Assembly (NCBI RefSeq): GCF_014698335.1
Contig: NZ_JACJSV010000010.1
Location: forward strand, 1-64,000
Reading direction: 5' to 3'
Source: Microcystis viridis FACHB-1342
Lineage (GTDB): Bacteria; Cyanobacteriota; Cyanobacteriia; Cyanobacteriales; Microcystaceae
Length of the DNA stretch: 64,000 bases
Part shown: positions 28,409 to 38,365 of the stretch, one piece after another
Position numbering within the stretch: the first letter of the stretch is position 1
How the letters are laid out: each line of letters begins with the position of its first letter
Position numbers and translations under genes: made by a program
Notes under the pieces: generated by a model
The model's input: the letters and a program-made list of their open reading frames with translations, nothing else
Database searches by the model: none
What the model was told of the DNA's origin: nothing

Positions 28409-30721
28409 TTAATTAGCGCAACTAGAACAACTATCGTCAGACTCTCGAAAATTGTCCTTTTGTACGGTACGGACATAATAAATCGCTTTACACCCCAATT
28501 CCCACGCCATGATTAGAGTATCAAAGATATCTTTAGCAGTGAGACAACGGTTAGGTTCTGCGGGAAAGTAAACCCCTTCATTGAGGTTGAATAATAACTC
28601 CATAGAAATCCCCGTATCGATCCATTCTTGCATAGTAGCGATCGCTTTTACCACCTGCTGCTGTTCGAGATTTTTATTCTCTGGATAAAACCAGAAAGCT
28701 TCTTCAATAAAAGGTGGTGCGATGGGAACGGTTCCCTTTGCCCATTTATCGTAGAAAAAGCGACTATAAACCGGCAAAACACTAGCGGTACATCCCTGTA
28801 CCAAACTGGAGGAAGTATTAGGAGCAATGGCGGTAATATGGGAATTACGGATGCCAAATCGTTGAATATCTGTTGCTAATTGTTGCCATCTTTGCGGTTG
28901 CACTGCGTTATTTAAAAACCATTCCACTGGTTTAGCACCGATTAATTTACCTTGGCTCCATTCGCTACCCAAGAAAGCTTGATAAGCGCCGCGTTCTTTG
29001 GCTAATTCCATCGAGGAATAGGTACACCAATAGCCAATTTCTTCAAATAAATTACTAATTTCTGACAGGTTATTGTAGGATAATTTCCGTTTAGCTAACC
29101 AGTCAGCCAATCCCATCGCCCCTACCCCAATAGTGCGATATTTATCGTTGTGGTTTTTAGCATTATCAAAGGGAGGGTTAGTGATATCGATAGTATTGTC
29201 GAGAATTCTGACAGCGATTTGACAATTAGACTCGATTTCTTCCTTGTCGATGTTGGCTAAATTAAGGCTAACTAAATTACAGCAATGGGCAGTTTTATCC
29301 GGGGTGACATTCGAGAAACTCTCCGTGCATAAATTTACACCGGGGATATAGCCATCGTGTTTATTAGGATTAGCGCGATTGATGGTATCTTTGAAGGCAA
29401 TGTAGGGCATTCCTGTTTCTACTTGGGAACGCATGATACTTTTAAATAAGTCCCGGGCATTGATTTTTTTATAGAGGAGAACCTCTTTATCTAAATTAGC
29501 CTCTACTAAACGATAAGCCTCTTCAAATTCTTCCCCCCATAGTTCCGCTAATTCTATACCTAATTTTGTGCGAACTTCGTAGGGATCTACTAATGTCCAC
29601 TCGGCTTTAGTTATCACCCGACGCATAAATTCATCGGTGATAACTAATTGGGGAAAAACATCATAAGCTTTGCGTCTTTGATCACCGTTTTCTGTCTGCA
29701 TTTCCAGAAATTCTGGCACATCTAAATGCCAGATGTCAACACCGATAGTTACTGCCCCGGCGCGTCTTCCCCCCTGATTTACTGCAATAGCTGTATCGTT
29801 GAGTAATTTAATCCAAGGAATAATCCCCCCAGAAGCATTAGCTTTCCCCATTACCCAGCTACCAGTGGAGCGAATTCTACTCACATTCACCCCGACACCG
29901 CCACCATTTTTGGAGATGCGGGCAGCATTAGTAATCTCGCTGAAAATGCTTTCTAAACTGTCATCAATGGAAAGTATAAAACAACTGGTTAGGGAACCTT
30001 TGGGTGTGCGTAAATTGGCTAAAATTGGGGTAGCAAGAGAGATTTTTCTTTGAGCAATTGCTTGATAAAATTTCTTAGCCCAGGGGAGTCTATTAGCTGG
30101 CTCTTCCACAGTGGCAAGAAGTAAGGAACAGGTTAATAATGCCTCTTGGGGTAACTCATTTTTGAGTAAATAACGGCTAGTGATTAACAATGCCCCAGCG
30201 TAATCATAATCGATATCCCAATCGGGATTAATCCAAGAACCGGCTTCTTTTAATTCTGCTTCGGAATAGATGAGAATCCTTTCGTCGTACAGCCGATTTT
30301 TAACTTGAGTTTTGACGGTTTTCTCGTAATTTCCGTACTGATAACCTCGGACTACTAAGGTATCTTTCCACAGACTCCAAATATGCAATCTTCCCGCTAC
30401 ATAGCGCCAATCCGGTTCCTCGGGACTACACATTTCTAGGGCGCAATTGATTAAATTATCCTGTATTTCCCTAGTGGTAATCCCATCCCGCAGGCGTGTG
30501 GTTAAACCCGCTTCTAAGGCGATTGAATTGACTTTTTTACCTTCGCAAGCCCACTCTACCACGTCGCGAATTTTGCCGATATTTAAGCTGGTGGTGGAAC
30601 CATCGCGCCGAATCACTCTAATTCCATGGCTGCCCATATTAGCTAAAGGGGTAGAACGAAAGGGTATTACTTCGTTATTTTTGTGAATGGAGACGGCAGT
30701 AGTCAAGGGCTTCGATTGCAT
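28409..30721 (-). CDS. nrdA: Ribonucleotide reductase, large (catalytic) subunit
   Basis: The 770-residue class I enzyme reduces ribonucleoside diphosphates. The N-terminal ATP-cone starts at 'IRVIRRDGSTTSLNIGKI', so dATP control is likely. The active site shows Cys in 'TSCFILSIDDS' and 'AHCCNLVSLNLANI', the radical Cys and Glu in 'GVNLCTE', and the C-terminal redox pair 'CSSC', which takes electrons from thioredoxin. Length is normal, and no intein is present, although inteins are common in cyanobacterial reductases. It is not next to nrdB; both lie on the minus strand. Confidence 0.97.
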   Translation of the reverse strand: MQSKPLTTAVSIHKNNEVIPFRSTPLANMGSHGIRVIRRDGSTTSLNIGKIRDVVEWACEGKKVNSIALEAGLTTRLRDGITTREIQDNLINCALEMCSPEEPDWRYVAGRLHIWSLWKDTLVVRGYQYGNYEKTVKTQVKNRLYDERILIYSEAELKEAGSWINPDWDIDYDYAGALLITSRYLLKNELPQEALLTCSLLLATVEEPANRLPWAKKFYQAIAQRKISLATPILANLRTPKGSLTSCFILSIDDSLESIFSEITNAARISKNGGGVGVNVSRIRSTGSWVMGKANASGGIIPWIKLLNDTAIAVNQGGRRAGAVTIGVDIWHLDVPEFLEMQTENGDQRRKAYDVFPQLVITDEFMRRVITKAEWTLVDPYEVRTKLGIELAELWGEEFEEAYRLVEANLDKEVLLYKKINARDLFKSIMRSQVETGMPYIAFKDTINRANPNKHDGYIPGVNLCTESFSNVTPDKTAHCCNLVSLNLANIDKEEIESNCQIAVRILDNTIDITNPPFDNAKNHNDKYRTIGVGAMGLADWLAKRKLSYNNLSEISNLFEEIGYWCTYSSMELAKERGAYQAFLGSEWSQGKLIGAKPVEWFLNNAVQPQRWQQLATDIQRFGIRNSHITAIAPNTSSSLVQGCTASVLPVYSRFFYDKWAKGTVPIAPPFIEEAFWFYPENKNLEQQQVVKAIATMQEWIDTGISMELLFNLNEGVYFPAEPNRCLTAKDIFDTLIMAWELGCKAIYYVRTVQKDNFRESDDSCSSCAN

Positions 30722-31174
30722 AATTGGGAAATTGCGGCGTTAAAAAACTTGACAAATTAATCTATTTGTACTAGAGCATTCTATCAGATTTTCTGGGAAA
30801 ACACAACATCTAGCGTGTTAAATAATTTTATCACTCTATATGTGGTATAACCAGGATTATTTTGTTCCCTAAAAACCGTGTTTTGGATGACATTTTCTGG
30901 AAAAAATTCTCGATTCTCTCTCAAAGTGGTTCTTTTGTATGCTTGACAAAAAGCTTTTTCTTTGATAGCAAAACAGACTGACTGCTGAGGAGGTTATGGT
31001 GAGATTTTATTTGTTCTTAACTTTTCGATAATTTAAGACAAGAGTGGATTAAAAGTCAAATTTCCTCTGAGAACCTCTGAGAGAGTAAAATTTCTCTTTT
31101 CGCTATTTAGTGGCTTACCGCTAGAATAATAGGACAAAACGCTATATATAGCGTCTAGCCAGTAGAGGACAAGG
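30722..31174. other. Divergent gap between nrdA and the replication-like gene
   Basis: The 453 bases hold both divergent promoters. I see TTGACA near 30944-30949 with no clear -10 at proper distance, two direct CCTCTGAGA units (about 31062-31083), and the perfect palindrome at 31139-31154. No gene is evident. Confidence 0.55.
31139..31154. promoter_or_regulatory. Perfect 16-bp palindrome before the CyRepA-like gene
   Basis: ACGCTATATATAGCGT is its own reverse complement. It ends 20 bases before the ATG and just ahead of the ribosome-binding site GAGGACAAGG. Such a place suits an operator for self-repression or an initiator site, but binding is not shown. Confidence 0.6.
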
Positions 31175-34090
31175 ATGAAATATTTAGAAGAATGGCGTGG
31201 TAGCGGGGTGGATGCGGAGTTAATCGCTCTCAATGTCACCGGTTTAGCGGGGTTATCTCCCAGTGAATACCTACTCTACTCCCAAGAATTACCGCGACGC
31301 AATGATGGCAGAGTTAGGGATAGTATTCTCAAGCGTTATGAACATACCAGTCAAGGCGGTTGGTGGTGTTCAGGAATTGACCTACTAACGGGCAATTATG
31401 ACTCTTGGGGCTGTTTTAAGCCCGATTTTCCCCGTTTAAGCTTCGATAATGCTAAACCGATTAAGTACGAACATCCTCCCCAAACCCCCACGGGAGTCTT
31501 TGCTTTGCGGGTTCCCCTGAAAATTTGGCAAAAAGTAGCCCAGCGTATCAGTATTAATATTTTAACTGAAGAAGTGGATAATAAGCAAGAGGATCTCGGT
31601 TTTTGGTCCTGGGTAATCAAACATCCAGAGATACCTATTTGTCTTACGGAAGGAGCGAAAAAAGCGGGGGCATTACTAACAGCAGGTTATGTGACAATTG
31701 CTTTACCCGGGATTCACAATGGTTATCGTACTCCCAAGGACGAACTAGGTAGGAGAATCGGTAAATCTCATCTAATTCCGCAGCTAGAAAAATTAGCTAA
31801 TTCTGGACGAAAGATTTATCTAGTTTTCGACCAAGAAACTAAACCGAAAACCCAGCAAGCGGTTAATTTAGCTTTACACAGAATGGGTTATCTATTCACC
31901 CAGGCTAACTGTGAGGTAAAGGTGGTTACTTGGGATGCTGCTGACGGTAAAGGAGTGGATGATTTACTAATCAATCGAGGAGAAGATTACTTTAAACAAG
32001 TCTATCAAAAAGCTACCTCTTGGGAGATTTGGAAGGTAGCAAGTTTAAATAGTTTAACTCTCCCACCTCATCTAGAGTTAAATAGCCGTTACTTGCCAGA
32101 TATTTCTGTTCCTACATCAGCGCAGTTAATAGCGATTAAATCGGCTAAAGGTACGGGAAAAACTGAGTTTTTAGCCAAGATAGTTAAACAAGCTATTGCC
32201 AATCAACAAAAAGTTTTAGTTATTGGTCATCGGGTGAAACTGGTAGAGGAGTTGTGTCAACGCTTTGGTTTAAACTATATCAGCAAAATTAGAGATAATC
32301 CTGCGGCACAAATTTACGGTTATGGTTTATGTATTGACTCTCTCCATCCCCAATCACAAGCTAAATTTAAAGCAGAAGATTGCCAAGGAGCTATCATTAT
32401 TATCGATGAGATCGAACAGGTTCTATGGCATGGGTTAAATGGGGATACTTGTAAAACTAATCGTGTGGCAATTTTAAAATCCCTAAAGTCCTTGCTGCAA
32501 ACTGTGGTCAGCAGTGGGGGTAAAGTCCTAGTCGCTGATGCTGATTTAAGTGATATTTCCCTAGATTATTTAACTTCTTTAGCTGCAATTAAACTAGAAA
32601 CTTTCTTGATTAGTAACGAGTGGAAACCTAGTTATCAAGAAGCTTGGCGAGTTTATAACTACTCCGATAATACTCCCCAACGGCTAGTTAATGATTTGGT
32701 CAAACATATTAAAGACGGAGGAAAACCCTTTGTTTGTCTATCAGCACAAAAATTAACCAGCAAATGGGGAACAATTACCCTAGAATCTTATCTAAAAAAG
32801 CAATTTCCTTATAAGAAAGTTCTGCGGATAGACTCAGAGTCATTGCAAGATTCTAGTCACGCTGCCTATCAAGCGATTGGCAATTTAAATCAGTTGTTAC
32901 TTAACTATGATATAGTTCTAGCTAGTCCCGCGATCGAAACGGGAATTAGTATTGATATTCAGCAACACTTTTCCTCGGTTTGGTGTTTAGCACAGGGGAT
33001 TCAGAATCCCACTTCTATCGCTCAATTTTTAGGAAGAATTAGAGAGAATATTCCTCGTTATATTTGGTCAGCAGTGTACGGATTTAATCAGGTGGGCAAT
33101 GGATCCACTTCTATCCCCAAACTTCTCACCTCTGGACACCGATTAACCGAGGTTAATATTCGCTTACTACACCAATCAGATTTAGAATCTCTGGAGGATT
33201 TAGATACAACTTTTCAAGCGGAATCTCTCCTCTGTTGGGCAAAAATGGCCGTAAGAGTCAATGCTTATATGCTTAATTATCGTCAGTCAATTCTAGGGAT
33301 TTTACAAGCAGAAGGTCATAGAATTAAAGAACGAAATCAGGAAGAAGAACTAGACATAACTAATCAGTTAACGGAAGCAATTGAAGAAATTATGGAACAT
33401 AATTATCGTTCTGAATGCGAGGCAATTGCCAGCGCAGCCGAGATAACGGAATCAGAGTGTCGTCTGCTAAAAAAACAGTTAGTTAAGTCAGTAAAAGAAA
33501 GGAGAATTATCAGGAAATATGACCTATACAAACGCTATGGAATCCCCGTCACACCACAATTAGTAATTAAAGATGATCAAGGATGGTATCAAGAACTACG
33601 CTTACATTACTTTTTGACAATTGGGCGACAATTTTTGTGTGATCGAGATGCTTTAATTGCGCGTAAACTGATAGAATCAGGTCACGGAAGTTTATTTATT
33701 CCCGATTTTAATAGTAGTCAATTAGGAGTGATTATCGGGACGTTAGAATTGTTGGGAATTCCCGTATTATTAGCTAATCCTGAAAGAGAATTAAATAATC
33801 ATGATGCCGATTTACAAAAAATGGCGGAAATTGCCATTAAAAACCGTAACGAGATTAAAACTATCACCAAGATTAACCTCGCTAATACTTCCCGTCCTCT
33901 GACGATTATTCGTAATTTTTTAAACTTGTTAGGTTATGAATTAACTGACAAGGGCAGCCAGAGAATTGCTAAAAAATCTCTAAAAGTTTATCAGATTGTT
34001 GCACCTTATGACGGTAGAGAACAAGTGTTTCAACAATGGTTATTTAGAGACGAAAAATGTGCGGGAAGTTCCGAGTTTTGGTATGAATAA
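31175..34090 (+). CDS. CyRepA-like plasmid replication protein (DUF3854 plus helicase)
   Basis: The 971-residue product resembles the cyanobacterial plasmid replication proteins called CyRepA. The N-terminal half carries a DUF3854/Toprim-like domain: 'LTEGAKKAGALLTAGY' (about 159-174) and 'IYLVFDQET' (about 213-221). The middle is a helicase-like ATPase with Walker A 'SAKGTGKTE' (about 323-331), Walker B 'IIIIDEIEQ' (about 408-416) and a motif VI-like 'QFLGRIREN' (about 617-625). The last 200 residues are less recognisable. GAGGACAAGG precedes the ATG. It stands among housekeeping genes with no partition, mobilisation or copy-control gene beside it, so it is probably a chromosomally stranded replication gene. 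Similar proteins occur in chromosomes too. Confidence 0.75.
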   Translation: MKYLEEWRGSGVDAELIALNVTGLAGLSPSEYLLYSQELPRRNDGRVRDSILKRYEHTSQGGWWCSGIDLLTGNYDSWGCFKPDFPRLSFDNAKPIKYEHPPQTPTGVFALRVPLKIWQKVAQRISINILTEEVDNKQEDLGFWSWVIKHPEIPICLTEGAKKAGALLTAGYVTIALPGIHNGYRTPKDELGRRIGKSHLIPQLEKLANSGRKIYLVFDQETKPKTQQAVNLALHRMGYLFTQANCEVKVVTWDAADGKGVDDLLINRGEDYFKQVYQKATSWEIWKVASLNSLTLPPHLELNSRYLPDISVPTSAQLIAIKSAKGTGKTEFLAKIVKQAIANQQKVLVIGHRVKLVEELCQRFGLNYISKIRDNPAAQIYGYGLCIDSLHPQSQAKFKAEDCQGAIIIIDEIEQVLWHGLNGDTCKTNRVAILKSLKSLLQTVVSSGGKVLVADADLSDISLDYLTSLAAIKLETFLISNEWKPSYQEAWRVYNYSDNTPQRLVNDLVKHIKDGGKPFVCLSAQKLTSKWGTITLESYLKKQFPYKKVLRIDSESLQDSSHAAYQAIGNLNQLLLNYDIVLASPAIETGISIDIQQHFSSVWCLAQGIQNPTSIAQFLGRIRENIPRYIWSAVYGFNQVGNGSTSIPKLLTSGHRLTEVNIRLLHQSDLESLEDLDTTFQAESLLCWAKMAVRVNAYMLNYRQSILGILQAEGHRIKERNQEEELDITNQLTEAIEEIMEHNYRSECEAIASAAEITESECRLLKKQLVKSVKERRIIRKYDLYKRYGIPVTPQLVIKDDQGWYQELRLHYFLTIGRQFLCDRDALIARKLIESGHGSLFIPDFNSSQLGVIIGTLELLGIPVLLANPERELNNHDADLQKMAEIAIKNRNEIKTITKINLANTSRPLTIIRNFLNLLGYELTDKGSQRIAKKSLKVYQIVAPYDGREQVFQQWLFRDEKCAGSSEFWYE

Positions 34091-34098
34091 GGTTCTTA

Positions 34099-34213
34099 TA
34101 CCAATTCTCCAAAGTCTGACTACAGAAGTTTAATCCCCCTAAATCCCCCTTAAAAAGGGGAACTTAAAGGGGGATTTAAATTCGATGTGTAGTTTTCATT
34201 TAGAGAAATGGTA
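34099..34213. repeat. MITE with TACCAATTCTC ends and 3-bp TTA duplication
   Basis: 115 bp, ends TACCAATTCTC and GAGAAATGGTA, flanked by TTA (34096-34098 and 34214-34216). The interior holds an imperfect stem of C- and G-runs (AATCCCCC...GGGGGATT). The same element, reversed and interrupted, is at 54519-54828. Confidence 0.93.
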
Positions 34214-34329
34214 TTAGGGACTTGTTATACAAATAATTAACCTTATATCTTGTGAAAAAATTAAGATCGATGTCGGCTGTATTAGCGCAGCTTGATGCAG
34301 ATTAAATTGTTAATTTTGCCACAATACAA

Positions 34330-34420
34330 GGCGTTGCTGAATCAAGCTATGAATGCCAACCGTGCCATCCTATCTAAAAGTTAGTTTGCCAGAAGCTTCC
34401 TATCTCAAATCAGCAACACC
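34330..34420. repeat. MITE with GGCGTTGCTGA ends
   Basis: 91 bp bounded by GGCGTTGCTGA and TCAGCAACACC (one mismatch). It is related to the element at 52708-52822. The rest of the gap from 34214 to 34506 shows nothing further. Confidence 0.75.
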
Positions 34421-34506
34421 AACTCCTGCAAACCGACACCGACACCCACCCCCAAACCACCGGACAAAACAGCGATCGAAACGAGATTAAATCCAGTTAA
34501 TAGAGT

Positions 34507-35157
34507 TTAGACTTGATAGGGATTACCCAAGCGATCCACAAAAACATTGTAATCTAAAGGTAAACGCCCCGGATTAAGCCGAGGTTCCGCCGCGTAACCG
34601 ATGGGAACGACAACAGCGATCGCCAGATCGGGATGATCGGCAGCACCGATCACCGCTTTTACCTTGTCCTCGATCCAACCGTTGAGAAAACAACTAGATA
34701 AACCGAGACTTTCGGCAGCTAAAACCAGATGAGTAGCGGCGATCATGGCATCTTTAATCGCGTATTCCCGGGTTTTTTCGCCCAAATCCTTTTGAAATCC
34801 CGGGATTGCCTGTTTAAAATATTTTACCGTGCCTTCGCTCCAGGCACCTGTACTGAGAGCCTGTTCATAGATAGGAGTTAGCTCTCCTCCTCCTGCGGCA
34901 GCATCGGCAGCGAAAACAAAAGTAACTGGTGCTTGGATAATTTGCTTTTGTCCCCAAGCGGCCTCGGCTAAAGCGGCCTTTTGTGCCTCATCTTGTACTA
35001 AAATAATTCGCCAATCTTGGATGTTGAAACTACTAGGTGCAGCAACGGTTAATTCTACCAGGGTTTTCAGCAGTTCTGGGGCGATCGGATCGGTGGTAAA
35101 ATTTTTAATAGAACGACGTTGATTAATCGCCGTGGGAACATCGAGAGGCAAGGTCAT
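34507..35157 (-). CDS. Nitroreductase family protein
   Basis: The 216-residue protein has the nitroreductase fold: 'AINQRRSIKNFTTDPI' (flavin phosphate contact), 'APSSFNIQDWRIILVQD', and the 'AATHLVLAAESLGLSSCFLNG' and 'VVPIGYAAEP' stretches of FMN-dependent dimeric oxidoreductases. The family reduces nitroaromatics, quinones or flavins with NAD(P)H; the natural substrate here is unknown. It is cytoplasmic and monocistronic by position, divergent from the SpoIIE phosphatase gene. Confidence 0.93.
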   Translation of the reverse strand: MTLPLDVPTAINQRRSIKNFTTDPIAPELLKTLVELTVAAPSSFNIQDWRIILVQDEAQKAALAEAAWGQKQIIQAPVTFVFAADAAAGGGELTPIYEQALSTGAWSEGTVKYFKQAIPGFQKDLGEKTREYAIKDAMIAATHLVLAAESLGLSSCFLNGWIEDKVKAVIGAADHPDLAIAVVVPIGYAAEPRLNPGRLPLDYNVFVDRLGNPYQV

Positions 35158-35363
35158 AAAGTCAATGGATCAAGTTAAATACTTCTAATTATTATAAGGT
35201 CAAGCTATCAGCCTCAGTCTTAGGTGTGAAAAAACAGAAATAGTAAAACATCAGGGTTAAATTGTGGCAGTCAGGAAAAGATCGACTATACTGTTAAACT
35301 TAAACAGGTCATAACCCAATGACCATCTAGCTATAATCATGTCACCGCCACAAAAATCATTTT

Positions 35364-36788
35364 ATGCTTTCTGAGCCGGAACCGAGGGACACTCTCACCA
35401 CTGCCACCGTCAATATGGGCGATCAAAGTGCCGATATTAAGCCAATTTTAGCCTTAAAAGAGTTGGTCGCCAGTTTATATCGTGAACAAAACAAAGTTCA
35501 AAATCTCTTAAGTTCCCTCGGTTTTGCCCTGCGGAGTTTCAATAATTTAAACCAATTCCTCGATCTTACCCCCTTGATGGCCGCACGAGTGGCAGACGCG
35601 GAGGGAGGGGCGTTGATTTTGAGTAAAAATAACGGTCAAGTGGCGCTTGATCAACTGTATTGCCAAGATAATCAAATTAATGGGGAACTACGCCGACAAT
35701 TAGAGGCAATTATCCGACAATTAAACCAAGAAACGCCACTTGAGAATAAAAATAGTCGATCGCTTCTCGATAGTCTCGACCATCAAATCCGGCAAACTCT
35801 CGGACAGGGTACGCAGATTTATAGTACACCAGTTTTGGTAAAAAATAGTGAGCGGGGACGTTTATACGTTTTCAGTCGCGATCCCGATTATGGTTGGACA
35901 CCCACCCGTCGTAAACTGTTGCAGCTAGTGGCCGATCAAACGGCGGTAGCTATAGCTAATAATGAATTAACGATCGAATTACGGGCCAAGGAACGTCAGG
36001 ATCGAGAGTTAGAAATCGCTTCCGAAATCCAAAATCGTCTTTTACCCCGGCAATGTCCGAAAATTCAGGGGGTAGAATTGGCAGCCCACTGCAAAACGGC
36101 TAATCGCGTTGGTGGCGATTATTATGATTTTATCCCCTGCAACTACGATCAATTTAAACCGGCAACGGAGGCAGAAAGGGAAGCTAGTACCGCTCCTTGG
36201 AGTATAGTCATCGGTGATGTCATGGGAAAAGGTGTCCCAGCAGGATTATTGATGACCATGACCCGGGGAATGTTGCGAGCGGAAGTGTTAAATCGTCACT
36301 CCCCGGCCCAGATTTTGCGTCATCTCAATCGGGTTATGTATGCCGATCTCGATAATTCTCATCGTTTCGTGACATTATTTTATTCCGAGTATGATCCCCT
36401 GACGCAGCGTCTTGGCTACAGTAATGCTGCCCATTATCCCACCCTCTGGTGGCGGGCTAAAACGGCAGAGTTAGAGTCTCTTGACACGGAAGGGACATTA
36501 GTTGGTTTAGAGGCCGATTCTATCTATGATGATGCCCAAGTGCAATTAGAAGCGGGAGATACGCTGATCTATTATACCGATGGCTTTACCGATGCAGTCA
36601 ACTCGAAAGGGGAAAGATTTGATCAGAAAAATTGGCTATCGGCAGTTAAAGAAGCCTGTCAACAGTACAACGATCCTGAACAGATTCTAAAATATTTATT
36701 TGGAAAAGTGGACGCTTTTACTGGGTTAGGAAATGACAGTAGTGACGATATGACTTTAGTAGTTATGCGAGTGAAATCGGAGGAATAA
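35364..36788 (+). CDS. GAF-SpoIIE (PP2C-type) serine phosphatase
   Basis: The 474-residue protein begins with a Ser/Thr-rich leader and a helical region, then a GAF-like sensor domain (about 60-200, ending 'LVADQTAVAIANNEL') and an RsbU/SpoIIE phosphatase domain. The metal-binding motifs are 'RVGGDYYDF', 'IGDVMGKGVPAGL' and 'YYTDGFTDA', with 'DDMTLVVMRV' at the end. Such enzymes dephosphorylate anti-sigma antagonist proteins in partner-switching circuits. No antagonist or kinase gene lies beside it, so its circuit partner must be elsewhere. It is convergent with the transporter gene, with only 28 bases between their stops. Confidence 0.92.
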   Translation: MLSEPEPRDTLTTATVNMGDQSADIKPILALKELVASLYREQNKVQNLLSSLGFALRSFNNLNQFLDLTPLMAARVADAEGGALILSKNNGQVALDQLYCQDNQINGELRRQLEAIIRQLNQETPLENKNSRSLLDSLDHQIRQTLGQGTQIYSTPVLVKNSERGRLYVFSRDPDYGWTPTRRKLLQLVADQTAVAIANNELTIELRAKERQDRELEIASEIQNRLLPRQCPKIQGVELAAHCKTANRVGGDYYDFIPCNYDQFKPATEAEREASTAPWSIVIGDVMGKGVPAGLLMTMTRGMLRAEVLNRHSPAQILRHLNRVMYADLDNSHRFVTLFYSEYDPLTQRLGYSNAAHYPTLWWRAKTAELESLDTEGTLVGLEADSIYDDAQVQLEAGDTLIYYTDGFTDAVNSKGERFDQKNWLSAVKEACQQYNDPEQILKYLFGKVDAFTGLGNDSSDDMTLVVMRVKSEE

Positions 36789-36816
36789 ATCATCACTTCC
36801 TAGCTCGTAAATTAGC

Positions 36817-38058
36817 TTAATCCTGCTCTTGCCAAGGAGCGAATAAAGGCAATAACGCTAACCCGGGTAAAGCGGCAATTACCGTGATTAAAAAGAACCA
36901 CTGCCAACCGATCGCCGCTGCTAAAACTCCGGCGGGAGCGACTAAAATATCGCGACTAAAAGCCATTAAACTCGATAAGAGGGCGTACTGAGTAGCAGTA
37001 AAACGAGCATTACAAAGACTCATTAAAAAAGCCACAAAAGCGGCAGTACCTAGACCGCTGCAGAAGTTTTCAATATTAATAGCTAAGACCATAAAAGGAT
37101 AATTTTGCCCTAAATTTGCTAAAATAAAATAGGCTAAATTACTAATAGCTTGCAAGCCGCCAAAAATCCAGAGCGATCGATTAATTCCCCAACGACTTAA
37201 CAGGGAACCACCTAATAAAACTCCCACCATAGTTGCTATCATGCCCATACCGCCTTGTATCGCCCCGATAGCGGTTTGACTGAAACCAGTTTTTAAAAGA
37301 AAAGGAGTCACCATATTATTAACTAAAGCATCCCCTAAACGATAGAGAACAATAAAGGCGAGAATACCGATTCCTTGACCTATTTGATAGCGTTGAAAAA
37401 ACTCCCAGAAAGGCAACCAAACCGCCTCTAAAAGGGTTTGGGGAGTATCATCTCTAGGGGGAGTAGCTGGGGCGAAAAAAGACCAAATAATCGTTAAAGC
37501 CATCAATCCAGCTAGGAAAAGATAGACAAGGGGCCAGGGAAAGTGATCGGCTAAAATTAAAGCGATCGAACCAGTTAAAATTAAAGCCAAACGATAACCT
37601 AAAACCCCGATCGCCACCCCAGCACCCATCTCCCATTTTTCTAAAATATCTGTGCGATAGGCATCGTAGGCAATATCTTGAGTGGCACTAAAAAAGGCGA
37701 TCAGTAGAGCATTAATTGCCAATAATTCCAAAGATTGTTTTGGTTGTTGAAAAGCCATGGCTGCAATCGCTAAAGTTAGACAAATTTGAGCGATTAAAAT
37801 CCAACCGCGACGACGACCAAGCAGCGGGGGAAGATAGCGATCGAGTAAGGGAGACCAAAGAAATTTAAGAGAGTAGGGGAGAGCGACTAAACTAAATAAA
37901 CCGATCGATTTCAGATCAACTCCTTCGGTGGTCATCCAAGCTTGCAGGGTGCGACTGGTGAGCAATAAGGGTAATCCAGAAGCAAAACCTAAGAATAACA
38001 AAGCCGCCATTTTTTGACTGCGGAACACTTGCAAATAAGCGGAAATTTCCTTGATCAT
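36817..38058 (-). CDS. AmpG-like MFS transporter
   Basis: The 413-residue protein has about 12 membrane segments and the AmpG form of the major facilitator family: 'FLGFASGLPLLLTSRTLQAW', 'PYSLKFLWSPLLDRYLPPLL' and 'GRRRGWILIAQ' (the motif between helices 2 and 3), 'ATQDIAYDAYRTDIL'. In enterobacteria AmpG imports muropeptides for cell-wall recycling. The same role is likely, but not proved, in cyanobacteria. It sits in the inner membrane. No recycling enzyme is next to it. Confidence 0.87.
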   Translation of the reverse strand: MIKEISAYLQVFRSQKMAALLFLGFASGLPLLLTSRTLQAWMTTEGVDLKSIGLFSLVALPYSLKFLWSPLLDRYLPPLLGRRRGWILIAQICLTLAIAAMAFQQPKQSLELLAINALLIAFFSATQDIAYDAYRTDILEKWEMGAGVAIGVLGYRLALILTGSIALILADHFPWPLVYLFLAGLMALTIIWSFFAPATPPRDDTPQTLLEAVWLPFWEFFQRYQIGQGIGILAFIVLYRLGDALVNNMVTPFLLKTGFSQTAIGAIQGGMGMIATMVGVLLGGSLLSRWGINRSLWIFGGLQAISNLAYFILANLGQNYPFMVLAINIENFCSGLGTAAFVAFLMSLCNARFTATQYALLSSLMAFSRDILVAPAGVLAAAIGWQWFFLITVIAALPGLALLPLFAPWQEQD

Positions 38059-38365
38059 AGAGGGGGGTAGGAGGATAGATTAGATTAAAGAATATAGTTA
38101 ATTGACCCAAAAAGAAAGAAATTAGTTCTGACCGGCATCATTCCATCTTAACCATGGCCCGGCGATCAAAAAAAATTCCCGAAAAATAGCGGTCTTTCCC
38201 CCAGCCGAGGCTATAGGCAGTAGAATAGATGAGATTTTGATTCAGTAGTCTTGAAAAATTGCGGTCTTCTCCTTAAGATAGATGCTTGATTCCCCCAACT
38301 AGCTCCCATCCCTATTTACCCTTCCTAGATAAGGACCGCCACCCCCATCTTCCCTCCCGACTCCT
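38059..38365. other. Divergent gap with no clear element
   Basis: A direct repeat GAAAAAT(A/T)GCGGTCTT occurs at about 38180 and 38252. I see nothing else that can be named; both promoters of the divergent transporter and acetyltransferase genes must be here. Confidence 0.5.

Noticed and set aside
28409-30721. Intein in NrdA, common in cyanobacteria
   Set aside because: The protein is 770 residues with uninterrupted catalytic motifs and no splicing-block sequences.
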